Source of the DNA: Prochlorococcus marinus str. MIT 9201
GTDB lineage: Bacteria; Cyanobacteriota; Cyanobacteriia; PCC-6307; Cyanobiaceae
NCBI RefSeq assembly: GCF_000759955.1
Contig: NZ_JNAL01000018.1
Coordinates: forward strand, 1 to 64,000
Reading direction: 5' to 3'
DNA length: 64,000 nucleotides
Part shown: in pieces, positions 9,465 to 17,033 of the stretch
Layout of the letters: the number at the start of each line of letters is the position of its first letter
Numbering within the stretch: the first letter of the stretch is position 1
Notes under the pieces: model-generated
Database searches by the model: none
Told to the model about the DNA's origin: nothing
Seen by the model: the letters and a program-made list of their open reading frames with translations, nothing else
Program-made: the position numbers and the translations under genes

Positions 9465-9498
9465 GAAAAAAAAACCTCTTTAACAAGAGGTTTTTTTT
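9465..9498 (+). terminator. Intrinsic terminator of psbB-psbT
   Basis: The arms AAAACCTCTT (9471-9480) and AAGAGGTTTT (9485-9494) pair perfectly around a TAAC loop, flanked by an A tract and a run of eight T. The site is directly after the psbT stop and before nrdR. Confidence 0.9.
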
Positions 9499-9558
9499 AC
9501 TTTTCATAATTAAAATATTACTCTACTATTAGAGTTGAAGTACAATTTATTTCACCAC

Positions 9559-10038
9559 ATGCAGTGTCCAACCTGTCAAAATACAGATAGCAGAGTTTTG
9601 GAATCAAGATCTGCTGATAGTGGTAAAAGTGTTCGAAGAAGAAGAGAGTGCTTAAATTGCAGCTTTAGGTTCACCACTTATGAAAGAGTTGAAACAATGC
9701 CAGTTTCAGTTATTAAAAAGGATGGGGGCAGAGAATTATTTGATAAACAAAAATTATTTTCTGGCATATCAAGAGCTTGCGAAAAGACTAACTTCACGAG
9801 TGAAGCAATTATTAACTTTGTAGATGGTATTGAATCACAAATCATTCAAGACTCTAATAAAGATATTAAATCTTCACAAATTGGAGAGTTAATTCTTAAG
9901 GGTCTTAGGAAAGAAAACGAAGTCGCTTATATAAGATACGCCTCAGTATACAGAAAATTTAATGGGGTAAAAGATTTTATTTCTACTCTGGAATCTTTAA
10001 AAGGAAGTTCAAAAAACCAATTAGCTTCAATTTTATAA
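9559..10038 (+). CDS. nrdR: Transcriptional repressor NrdR
   Basis: Zinc and ATP-cone protein that represses ribonucleotide reductase genes according to dATP/ATP. From the ATG at 9559 ([17 protein letters not shown]) it has 159 residues: a zinc ribbon with C3, C6, C31 and C34, the basic stretch KSVRRRR, then an ATP-cone (about 46-136, beginning [15 protein letters not shown]). The frame is open further upstream to a TTG at 9535, but family members start at the zinc ribbon. No NrdR box or nrd gene is in the window. Confidence 0.94.
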   Translation: MQCPTCQNTDSRVLESRSADSGKSVRRRRECLNCSFRFTTYERVETMPVSVIKKDGGRELFDKQKLFSGISRACEKTNFTSEAIINFVDGIESQIIQDSNKDIKSSQIGELILKGLRKENEVAYIRYASVYRKFNGVKDFISTLESLKGSSKNQLASIL

Positions 10039-10137
10039 AATTCAGCATCTTAAAGTGTAGAATAATTAACACAAATGTTTTTGCTATTGGTTTGCAGGCT
10101 AGTAGCATTCCTTTCTAACTGCCTTAGGTAGTCTGCG

Positions 10138-11238
10138 ATGCGAAAAATGACCGAAAATTCTTCCCAAACAATTAAAGAACTTTCTGAAGATAAAGAAATC
10201 AAAAATTCGTCTGAATTAGATAACGCTTCGACATCCCAAAATGATGAAGATTTATCATTCGAAAAGAATGATATTCCTTCAGCGGATTCTTCATCCAGTA
10301 GAACAAATGTTGATTTTGACAATGCAGGATTCACACAAGAAGAATTTGCATCACTTTTAGGGAAGTATGACTATAACTTCAAGCCTGGTGATTTAGTAAA
10401 AGGTACTGTTTTTGCTCTAGAGCCCAAAGGAGCAATGATAGATATAGGTGCCAAAACAGCGGCTTTTATGCCTGTTCAGGAAGTTTCAATAAATAGAGTT
10501 GAAGGACTTAATGACGTTTTACAACCTTCAGAAAGTAGAGAATTTTTTATAATGAGTGAAGAAAATGAAGATGGCCAACTAGCCCTCTCCATCAGAAGAA
10601 TTGAATATCAAAGAGCATGGGAAAGAGTTAGACAACTCCAAAAAGAAGATGCAACTATATATTCTGAAGTTTTTGCGACAAACAGGGGAGGCGCCCTTGT
10701 GAGGGTAGAGGGTTTGAGAGGTTTTATCCCAGGCTCTCATATAAGTGCTCGAAAAATTAAAGATGACTTAGAAGGTGAATATTTACCTTTAAAATTTCTG
10801 GAAGTTGATGAAGAAAGAAATAGATTAGTTCTAAGTCATAGAAGAGCTTTAGTTGAGAAAAAAATGAATAGACTTGAAGTTGGTGAAGTAGTTGTAGGAT
10901 CTGTAAAAGGTATTAAACCTTATGGAGCCTTTATTGATATTGGAGGAGTAAGTGGTTTATTACATATTTCCGAGATCAGTCATGAACATATAGAAACTCC
11001 TCACAATGTTTTAAATGTTAGTGACCAAATGAAAGTAATGATAATTGACCTTGATTCAGAAAGAGGAAGAATTTCATTATCTACAAAAGCACTTGAACCT
11101 GAACCAGGTGATATGCTGACTGACCCTCAGAAAGTTTTTAGCAAAGCTGAAGAAATGGCTGCTAAATATAAGCAAATGTTATTTGAACAAACTGACGATA
11201 ACGAAGAAATCCCCGCAGCTTCTGCTGAAAAAGTTTAA
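10138..11238 (+). CDS. rpsA: 30S ribosomal protein S1 (three S1 repeats)
   Basis: The 366-residue cyanobacterial S1, shorter than the six-repeat E. coli protein. It has an acidic, serine-rich N-terminus (about 1-75) and three S1 RNA-binding repeats at about 83-153 (GDLVKGTVFALEPKGAMIDI), 170-235 and 248-318 (GEVVVGSVKGIKPYGAFIDI), then an acidic tail. It helps load mRNA on the small subunit. Starts at 10138 or 10147 (MTENSSQ) are both possible; I list the longer one. A small hairpin (ACTGCC/GGTAGT, 10118-10132) ends just before the start and might be involved in S1 autoregulation, which is speculation. metK follows 136 bases on. Confidence 0.93.
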   Translation: MRKMTENSSQTIKELSEDKEIKNSSELDNASTSQNDEDLSFEKNDIPSADSSSSRTNVDFDNAGFTQEEFASLLGKYDYNFKPGDLVKGTVFALEPKGAMIDIGAKTAAFMPVQEVSINRVEGLNDVLQPSESREFFIMSEENEDGQLALSIRRIEYQRAWERVRQLQKEDATIYSEVFATNRGGALVRVEGLRGFIPGSHISARKIKDDLEGEYLPLKFLEVDEERNRLVLSHRRALVEKKMNRLEVGEVVVGSVKGIKPYGAFIDIGGVSGLLHISEISHEHIETPHNVLNVSDQMKVMIIDLDSERGRISLSTKALEPEPGDMLTDPQKVFSKAEEMAAKYKQMLFEQTDDNEEIPAASAEKV

Positions 11239-11374
11239 ATTTACTTGTTGATTTCGGGCAATAATATCGGAACAAAAAGTTTCTTCGTCAAAAAAATGTT
11301 TTTAAATTTACAATCATTGATTAGTAAATACAGTCTAATTTAGGATAGGATTGAAATTTAAAAATTATATTTTA

Positions 11375-12616
11375 ATGAGTGATTTCATCTTCACTTCTGA
11401 ATCCGTTACTGAAGGTCATCCAGACAAAATATGTGATCAAATTAGTGACGCTGTTTTAGATTCCTTGTTAACAGAAGATCCAGAAAGCAGAGTTGCATGC
11501 GAAACCGTTGTTAATACTGGTCTTTGTTTACTTACTGGAGAAATAACTTCAAAAGCAAAAGTTGATTATATAAAACTTGTCAGGAATGTAATTAAAGAAA
11601 TTGGATATGAAAGCCATAAAGCTGGTGGCTTTGATGCAAATAGTTGTGCTGTTTTAGTAGCACTTGACGAGCAATCACCAGATATTGCACAAGGAGTAAA
11701 CGAAGCAGATGATTTTAACGATGATTTGGGAGATAATACCGGAGCTGGCGACCAAGGCATAATGTTTGGCTATGCATGCGATGAAACTCCCGAATTGATG
11801 CCCTTACCGATTAGCTTAGCTCATAGATTAGCCATTCAACTTGCCAAAGTAAGACATGAAGAAGTCCTTAATTATCTCCTCCCTGATGGTAAAACACAAG
11901 TAAGCATTGATTACGAAAAAGGAGTGCCAGTTTCAATTAATACCATCTTAATTTCAACTCAACATAATCCTGAGATTGATGGAATCACAAATGAAGAAGA
12001 AATTCGTCAAAGAATAAAAGAAGATTTGTGGAAGAATGTTGTAATTCCTGCTACTGAAGATTTAGAAATTAAACCAAATATTCACAAAACAAGATTTCTC
12101 GTGAACCCAACGGGAAAATTTGTCGTAGGAGGGCCTCAAGGAGATGCTGGGCTTACTGGCAGAAAAATTATTGTAGATACTTACGGTGGATATGCTAGAC
12201 ATGGTGGAGGGGCATTCTCGGGCAAAGATCCTACAAAAGTTGATAGATCAGCTGCTTATGCAGCACGTTATGTGGCAAAAAGTATAGTTGAGGCAAAATT
12301 GGCAAAAAAAGCAGAAGTACAATTAAGTTATGCAATTGGAGTTGCAAAACCGATTTCCATTCTCGTTGAAACTTTTGATACTGGTGTTATTTCACAGGCT
12401 AATTTGACTAAACTTATTCAACAGCACTTTGATTTAAGACCTGCAGCAATTATAAAAGAATTCAACTTAAAAAATTTACCCAAAATAATGGGTGGTAAAT
12501 TTTTTAGGAAGACTGCATCCTACGGACATTTTGGCAGAAGAGATCTTGAGCTTCCTTGGGAAAATGTTGAAGAAAAGGCAGCCCAATTATTAGAGGCATC
12601 CAAAGTATTTTCATAA
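11375..12616 (+). CDS. metK: S-adenosylmethionine synthetase
   Basis: Makes SAM from methionine and ATP. The 413 residues start [18 protein letters not shown] at the ATG at 11375; the open frame extends to a TTG at 11351 but the family starts here. Diagnostic motifs include [49 protein letters not shown] and [23 protein letters not shown] with the catalytic lysines and aspartates. The protein is full length. The following sugar kinase gene begins 12 bases after the stop, so they may share a transcript. Confidence 0.97.
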   Translation: MSDFIFTSESVTEGHPDKICDQISDAVLDSLLTEDPESRVACETVVNTGLCLLTGEITSKAKVDYIKLVRNVIKEIGYESHKAGGFDANSCAVLVALDEQSPDIAQGVNEADDFNDDLGDNTGAGDQGIMFGYACDETPELMPLPISLAHRLAIQLAKVRHEEVLNYLLPDGKTQVSIDYEKGVPVSINTILISTQHNPEIDGITNEEEIRQRIKEDLWKNVVIPATEDLEIKPNIHKTRFLVNPTGKFVVGGPQGDAGLTGRKIIVDTYGGYARHGGGAFSGKDPTKVDRSAAYAARYVAKSIVEAKLAKKAEVQLSYAIGVAKPISILVETFDTGVISQANLTKLIQQHFDLRPAAIIKEFNLKNLPKIMGGKFFRKTASYGHFGRRDLELPWENVEEKAAQLLEASKVFS

Positions 12617-12628
12617 GATATTTCCTCG

Positions 12629-13858
12629 ATGCCTGATAATTTTTATGGAGGGTTAGATTTTGGAACCAGTGGTGCAAGAATATCTATAATTGATCTTAAT
12701 AAAGAATTAGTATATTCAAATTCAGTTCCTTATCTGTACAGCTTTAAAAATCCAAATTCTTGGATCTATTCTTGTGAAAAACTCTTAGATAATATGCCTA
12801 TTGAGGTAAAAAGTAACCTTAATAAATTGGCTATATCTGGAACCTCAGGAACTTTGACAGCATCCAATTTAAAGGGGGAGCCAATAGGAGAAGCCATCCC
12901 TTATGACCAAGCATGTCATAAACATAAGACCCTTCTTGAATCATTAACTTTTGGAGAAGAGCATTTACGAACTCCATATAGTAGTCTTGCAAAAGCATTA
13001 TTTCTAATAGATAAATACGGAACAAATATACTTTTAAGACATCAATCGGATTGGATAACTGGTTGGTTTTTAAAAGATTGGACTCATGGAGAAGAAGGAA
13101 ATAATCTCAAACTTGGTTGGGATCTTATAAAAGAATCGTGGCCAAAAAGCTATCTCAATACTTCATGGCAAAAATGCTTACCGCAAATAATAAAAAGTGG
13201 AAAAATTATTGGACAAGTAAATTTTGATTTAGCAAAAAGATTTAACTTGAATAAAAAATTAATATTAATCTCAGGCACCACTGATTCTAATGCAAGTTTA
13301 ATCGCTGCAAGTTTACGGAGAGAAGATGGTCTAACAGTTTTGGGGACAACTATTGTAGTTAAAAAAATTATTGATAAGCCAATAAAAGAACAAGGAATTA
13401 CAACCCATAGAGTCAGTGGGGATTGGATCTGTGGTGGAGCATCAAATGCAGGATGCGGAATCTTATCTAAATTCTTTTCTGATTCAGAACTCAAGGAACT
13501 CAGTCGACAAATAAATCCATCGAAAAACACTTCTTTAAATCTGTTACCTCTAAATAGCAAGGGAGAGAGATTTCCTGTAAATAATTCTAATTTAGAGCCG
13601 ATTCTTGACCCTAGACCAGTAAGCGATTCCCTTTATTTGCATGCATTATTCGAGGGACTGGCAAAAATTGAATTGAAAGGATGGAAAAAACTAGGTGAAC
13701 TAACAGGTTCACTTCCAAATAAAATTATCACGATTGGTGGAGGTTCAAAAAACCCTCAGTGGAGGAAAATAAGAGAAAAAATTATAAATATACCAATAGT
13801 TTCATGTAATAAAACTACTTCATTTGGTACTGCCTTATTAGCGTTTAATTCAAAATAA
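12629..13858 (+). CDS. FGGY-family sugar kinase (ribulokinase/SePSK-like)
   Basis: A 409-residue kinase with the actin-like ATPase fold. The N-terminal phosphate loop GGLDFGTSGARISIID, the mid-chain SGTTDSNASLIAASL containing the probable catalytic aspartate, and the C-terminal adenosine motif TIGGGSKNPQWR are all visible. Its reduced size compared with xylulokinase (about 480-500) matches the cyanobacterial/plant group that includes Synechococcus SePSK and Arabidopsis XK-1, reported to prefer D-ribulose; substrate here is inference. It lies 12 bases after metK. Confidence 0.8.
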   Translation: MPDNFYGGLDFGTSGARISIIDLNKELVYSNSVPYLYSFKNPNSWIYSCEKLLDNMPIEVKSNLNKLAISGTSGTLTASNLKGEPIGEAIPYDQACHKHKTLLESLTFGEEHLRTPYSSLAKALFLIDKYGTNILLRHQSDWITGWFLKDWTHGEEGNNLKLGWDLIKESWPKSYLNTSWQKCLPQIIKSGKIIGQVNFDLAKRFNLNKKLILISGTTDSNASLIAASLRREDGLTVLGTTIVVKKIIDKPIKEQGITTHRVSGDWICGGASNAGCGILSKFFSDSELKELSRQINPSKNTSLNLLPLNSKGERFPVNNSNLEPILDPRPVSDSLYLHALFEGLAKIELKGWKKLGELTGSLPNKIITIGGGSKNPQWRKIREKIINIPIVSCNKTTSFGTALLAFNSK

Positions 13859-13947
13859 TATTTTTGGGGATATTTGATTAAGATATAAAATTTTAAAAAA
13901 AAGGGTTTCACAAACTACACATCTTAATTTAGAGTAGATAGGTTAGA

Positions 13948-14020
13948 GCCGGGATAGCTCAGTTGGTAGAGCAGGCGACTGAAAATCGCCGTGTCCCCAG
14001 TTCAAATCTGGGTCCTGGCA
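13948..14020 (+). tRNA. trnF: tRNA-Phe (anticodon GAA)
   Basis: A 73-nt cloverleaf with acceptor GCCGGGA/TCCTGGC, D arm GCTC/GAGC, anticodon stem GGCGA/TCGCC around CTGAAAA (anticodon GAA), T arm CCCAG-TTCAAAT-CTGGG and discriminator A. CCA is not encoded. A terminator follows at once. Confidence 0.97.
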
Positions 14021-14025
14021 CCTTT

Positions 14026-14050
14026 AAAACCCTGTATTTGTCAGGGTTTT
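14026..14050 (+). terminator. Terminator after tRNA-Phe
   Basis: AAAACCCTG (14026-14034) pairs perfectly with CAGGGTTTT (14042-14050) around a seven-base loop. The T tract is short and interrupted (TTTTATACTTTTT), so it is a moderate terminator. The A tract ahead of it is too short for strong activity on the other strand. Confidence 0.75.
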
Positions 14051-14109
14051 ATACTTTTTAAGTATAAAAATTACAATTCTTTTTATTTTATTTTTTTAAT
14101 TAAAAATTC

Positions 14110-14529
14110 TTAGTTTTCCACTCTGCAGACTTGAGTAATAATCCCCAAAATCAGTTTATCTTCATTTGGATCTTGCCAATCAGCTAAATCATTGAAATTA
14201 CTATTTACCTCATCTATAGAAACATCAACATCTCTAAATGATTTTTCAAAACAATTTATATCCATTGTATAGAGAATATCATTGGTAATTTCACTTTTTG
14301 TTTTGGGAATAAATTTACTCAATACTCTCACAGAACCATCTTCATTTCTCCTGATACTTTGCCTATCCCATAACTGTTCTCCATATTCACTTTTAGGGAC
14401 TCCAACCCATTCATGAGACAAAGCAGTTGCTTGTTTTATCGAAATACAAATGAAAACTATTATCGAAAGGAATAAACTAATGCTATTTCTAATAAATATT
14501 GAATTAACTTTTTTATTAGAATCAACCAT
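14110..14529 (-). CDS. Exported protein of unknown function
   Basis: 139 residues with a signal peptide: charged N-terminus (MVDSNKKVNSIFIRN), hydrophobic core (ISLFLSIIVFICISI) and a likely cleavage site after QATA near residue 36. The mature part reads HEWVGVPKSEYGEQLWDRQS and later has two cysteines (in DINCFEK and TQVCRVEN) that could form a disulphide. The pattern of an initial tryptophan, an aspartate-rich strand and a late Asp-x-Cys vaguely recalls the surface-adhesin E family, but I would not assign it. It faces the TVP38-type gene divergently across about 140 bases. Confidence 0.65.
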   Translation of the reverse strand: MVDSNKKVNSIFIRNSISLFLSIIVFICISIKQATALSHEWVGVPKSEYGEQLWDRQSIRRNEDGSVRVLSKFIPKTKSEITNDILYTMDINCFEKSFRDVDVSIDEVNSNFNDLADWQDPNEDKLILGIITQVCRVEN

Positions 14530-14670
14530 TAATACTTTTGAAAAAATTTTTTACCAGGAGTAAATATAAGATTAAAAATTTGTAAAAATTTTTATTGATT
14601 AGTATTTCTATTATAGATACAATCAAATATTAAATTAAGAATTTACTTCCAATAAATTTACTAGAAAATA

Positions 14671-15306
14671 ATGAATAAAATACAAAAATTTCTCTCATTA
14701 GTTTTTTTTATTGCAATATTTGTTGTATTGATTTATGTAATCCAAAATTATGGGATTGAACCTCTCAGGAACAAAATAGAAAGTATGGGAATTTGGGCTC
14801 CTTTTGGAATTTTTATACTTAGAGGAGTAAGTATTATCTTACCAGCTCTTCCAAGTTCAGCTTATTCTCTACTAGCAGGTTCATTACTAGGATTTCAAAA
14901 AGGTTACATGACTATAATTTTTTCTGATATCGTTTTTTGCCAAGCTGCTTTCTTTATTGCAAGAAATTATGGTCGGGTTCCTGTACGTAATTTAGTAGGC
15001 CCAAAAGCAATGCAAAAGATTGAAAGTTTTAATCAAAACCAGTTAGAAGAAAATTTCTTTCTTATGACAGGACTGCTAATGACTGGCCTTTTTGATTTTC
15101 TAAGCTATGCAATTGGTATTGGAGGAACTCGCTGGAAAATATTTACTCCAGCATTATTAATAAGTCTTCTAATCAGTGACTCTATATTAGTAGCAGTGGG
15201 AGCTGGAGTTAGCCAGGGAGCAGGATTATTTCTAGGGATTTCCCTATTGGGAATGTTTGCTTTAGCGACTATTTCAGGATTGGCAAAAAATAAAATGCCT
15301 AAATAA
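14671..15306 (+). CDS. TVP38/TMEM64-family membrane protein
   Basis: A 211-residue integral membrane protein of the VTT (DedA-like, SNARE-associated) superfamily. Helices are visible at about 7-26, 42-60, 62-85 (with the re-entrant motif LPALPSSAYSLLAGSLLGF), 125-148 and 160-200. The family signature region FxxxxxGxxxG-like (SLLGFQKGYMTIIFSD) and the second half GLLMTGLFDFLSYAIGIGGTRW match. Relatives act as lipid scramblases or flippases in membrane homeostasis; the exact role here is unknown. Confidence 0.82.
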   Translation: MNKIQKFLSLVFFIAIFVVLIYVIQNYGIEPLRNKIESMGIWAPFGIFILRGVSIILPALPSSAYSLLAGSLLGFQKGYMTIIFSDIVFCQAAFFIARNYGRVPVRNLVGPKAMQKIESFNQNQLEENFFLMTGLLMTGLFDFLSYAIGIGGTRWKIFTPALLISLLISDSILVAVGAGVSQGAGLFLGISLLGMFALATISGLAKNKMPK

Positions 15307-15423
15307 CAAGAAAATTGATAATTCTGTAATCAAAGAAGAAAGATATGACATTTTTGCAAACAATAACTTTAATAATAAGAATTCATGTAAGAATAGATAT
15401 CGATTAATTTTAAAATTTAATAG

Positions 15424-15603
15424 ATGACTCCATTTAGACCAACTTCATATGATCGCCCTGGAGAACAACTATCAACCACCCCTTCTGGATTAAAAGTAAC
15501 CTCTGCAAAGAGATTAATGGTGGATTCAATGGTAAGAATGATACAAAAAGCAGAAAATCATTCCGTAGAAGATAAACTTGACGAAGAATCTAACAACAAT
15601 TAA
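15424..15603 (+). CDS. Small soluble protein, 59 residues, overlapping cpeS
   Basis: A 59-codon gene from ATG 15424 to TAA 15603. The product starts [20 protein letters not shown] and continues with [18 protein letters not shown] before an acidic, asparagine-rich end. It has no membrane segment or signal peptide. A central amphipathic helix (about 28-46) is likely. It overlaps the first 26 bases of cpeS in another frame, so translation of the two may be coupled. I do not recognise the family; location suggests a link with the phycoerythrin remnant but this is inference only. Confidence 0.6.
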   Translation: MTPFRPTSYDRPGEQLSTTPSGLKVTSAKRLMVDSMVRMIQKAENHSVEDKLDEESNNN

Positions 15604-16129
15604 TCAATTCATTGATAAAAGTATTGGAGAGTGGAAATCTATTAGAAGTACCCACACTTTAGCTTTTCAAGAATTTGAAAACTCAACTAGTAAAATATAT
15701 ATAAAACATATCAACTCAAAAAATAAAAAAGTCGTTGAAATTTTTAAAAACTATAAATTAAGTTTAAACCTTGAAAGCATAGCCATATCTATTAAATGGC
15801 AAGCTATTAGCGATTGGGAAGATGATGATATAAGTGAGCGACATGAAACTATTTTAATTTTTATACCCAAAGATGAGAATTCAGGTATTGTCTTAAGAAA
15901 TAAAGGTTACACCGAATCAGTTATTTCATCATCCAATTATTTTGTTGATGAACAAAATAATTTACATATTAAAACCTTTTATAAATCAACAGTTTCCGAA
16001 GAAAGAATTTCCTTTTTATCCACTCATATAAGATCAAGATTTTCTACTATTAGGAATCAAGAGACCAAATCAGTATTGCAGACTTCCCATACTTCAGAAA
16101 TAAGGAATTTAGCTAGTTTAAAAGATTAA
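15578..16129 (+). CDS. cpeS: Phycoerythrobilin lyase CpeS (S-type)
   Basis: CpeS/CpcS-type lyases attach bilins to Cys82-type sites of beta phycobiliproteins; the Prochlorococcus MED4 CpeS is reported to attach 3Z-phycoerythrobilin to CpeB Cys82. The 183 residues begin [25 protein letters not shown], the family entry motif, and continue with a lipocalin-like beta barrel ([42 protein letters not shown]). The start is uncertain: a TTG at 15578 inside the preceding gene, or a rare ATT at 15599. The 3-prime end overlaps the convergent cpeB end by 17 bases. Confidence 0.87.
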   Translation: MTKNLTTINQFIDKSIGEWKSIRSTHTLAFQEFENSTSKIYIKHINSKNKKVVEIFKNYKLSLNLESIAISIKWQAISDWEDDDISERHETILIFIPKDENSGIVLRNKGYTESVISSSNYFVDEQNNLHIKTFYKSTVSEERISFLSTHIRSRFSTIRNQETKSVLQTSHTSEIRNLASLKD

Positions 16130-16625
16130 TTATCCTTTCAAATTGAAACTCTGTTTCAGAAATTAAATCAGGAAGAAAACTTTTATTTCCCTGAATACTA
16201 TCAACTGTTGATCTTAAATCAGAGATAGTTGCATCTTGCATTAATTTAATAACCCTTCTTGCATTTCTTAAAGGTACCCCAAGAGCAAGATAAGTATTTT
16301 TAAGATCCTTCAAACAACTTTTTTCTAAAACTGATTCATCTTTAGTAATCAAAAGATAGGCAACAATCCTTAGTATTATTTCTCCATCTCTTAAACAAAC
16401 GGACATCTTATTAGTAGTATTTAAAGCTATTTTTGAATTAATTGAATCTTGATTTTCGCAAATCATTGCTGTTACTGCATCTGCTGCAATTGCATGTGAA
16501 TTTTTAGTTATTGAGGATATTGCATCTAATCTCGAGTTTGCACTATTAATAAATTCTTTTATATTGCTTAAATCATTTAATTTCTTATCAGCGGAAAATA
16601 GTTGGTTATTCTTTAAAACTGACAT
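16113..16625 (-). CDS. cpeB: Degenerate phycoerythrin beta subunit
   Basis: A reduced phycoerythrin beta chain of 170 residues. Homology is clear in [33 protein letters not shown] and [13 protein letters not shown]77 within SVCLRDGE is the equivalent of the beta-82 bilin site. The residue matching the beta-50 site is not a cysteine, and no cysteine occurs after C104, so the beta-155/165 site is gone. C56 and C104 are the other cysteines. No cpeA is seen in the window. This matches the single-chromophore phycoerythrin described for high-light Prochlorococcus; a light-sensing or other non-harvesting role has been proposed but is unproven. Confidence 0.9.
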   Translation of the reverse strand: MSVLKNNQLFSADKKLNDLSNIKEFINSANSRLDAISSITKNSHAIAADAVTAMICENQDSINSKIALNTTNKMSVCLRDGEIILRIVAYLLITKDESVLEKSCLKDLKNTYLALGVPLRNARRVIKLMQDATISDLRSTVDSIQGNKSFLPDLISETEFQFERIINLLN

Positions 16626-16735
16626 TCTTAAATTAAAAAAATTAAAGCTCGAATCTAAGAATAGTACAAAGCTAGTAAAAACAATACAATTTAAAAATTA
16701 ACGCAATGCTTCTTAATTAATAACTTCATTCCAAA

Positions 16736-17005
16736 GTGATAGTTGAAATAATTCAAATAAAAAAGTTTTTTCCGCTAATATATGAATACGTTTTTAATAA
16801 AGTTTTGGATCAGCAAGATTTGAAATTATCAAAAAAACTTATCACCTCTTATAAAAAGAGATTGGAAAAAGAAATTCTTGACAGAAGTATGAAATTAAGA
16901 ATGCCACAAAATAAATTTGCAGAAATAATTGACAACAATAATGAACTTATTAATTTAAAACAAGCGTTGAAAAAGCTAGAAGCAGAAACTGAACCTCATA
17001 GTTAA
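16736..17005 (+). CDS. Small protein of unknown function, 89 residues
   Basis: An 89-residue charged protein from a GTG at 16736. It looks almost wholly helical: LIYEYVFNKVLDQQDLKLSK, then KKRLEKEILDRSMKLRMP and a C-terminal helix with spaced leucines (NELINLKQALKKLEAE) that may form a coiled coil. No export signal or membrane span. It lies 28 bases before the helicase gene on the same strand and may be its partner or simply cotranscribed. I do not recognise it. Confidence 0.6.
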   Translation: MIVEIIQIKKFFPLIYEYVFNKVLDQQDLKLSKKLITSYKKRLEKEILDRSMKLRMPQNKFAEIIDNNNELINLKQALKKLEAETEPHS

Positions 17006-17033
17006 GTCTGACTCTTTAAAAAACCTTACAAAA

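Noticed and set aside
11239-11374. Possible SAM riboswitch before metK
   Set aside because: I looked for the paired stems and conserved core of known SAM/SAH switches and saw none; sequence is AT-rich and unstructured.
13150-13560. 136-codon minus-strand frame in the FGGY kinase gene
   Set aside because: Antisense shadow; the kinase motifs on the plus strand are unmistakable.
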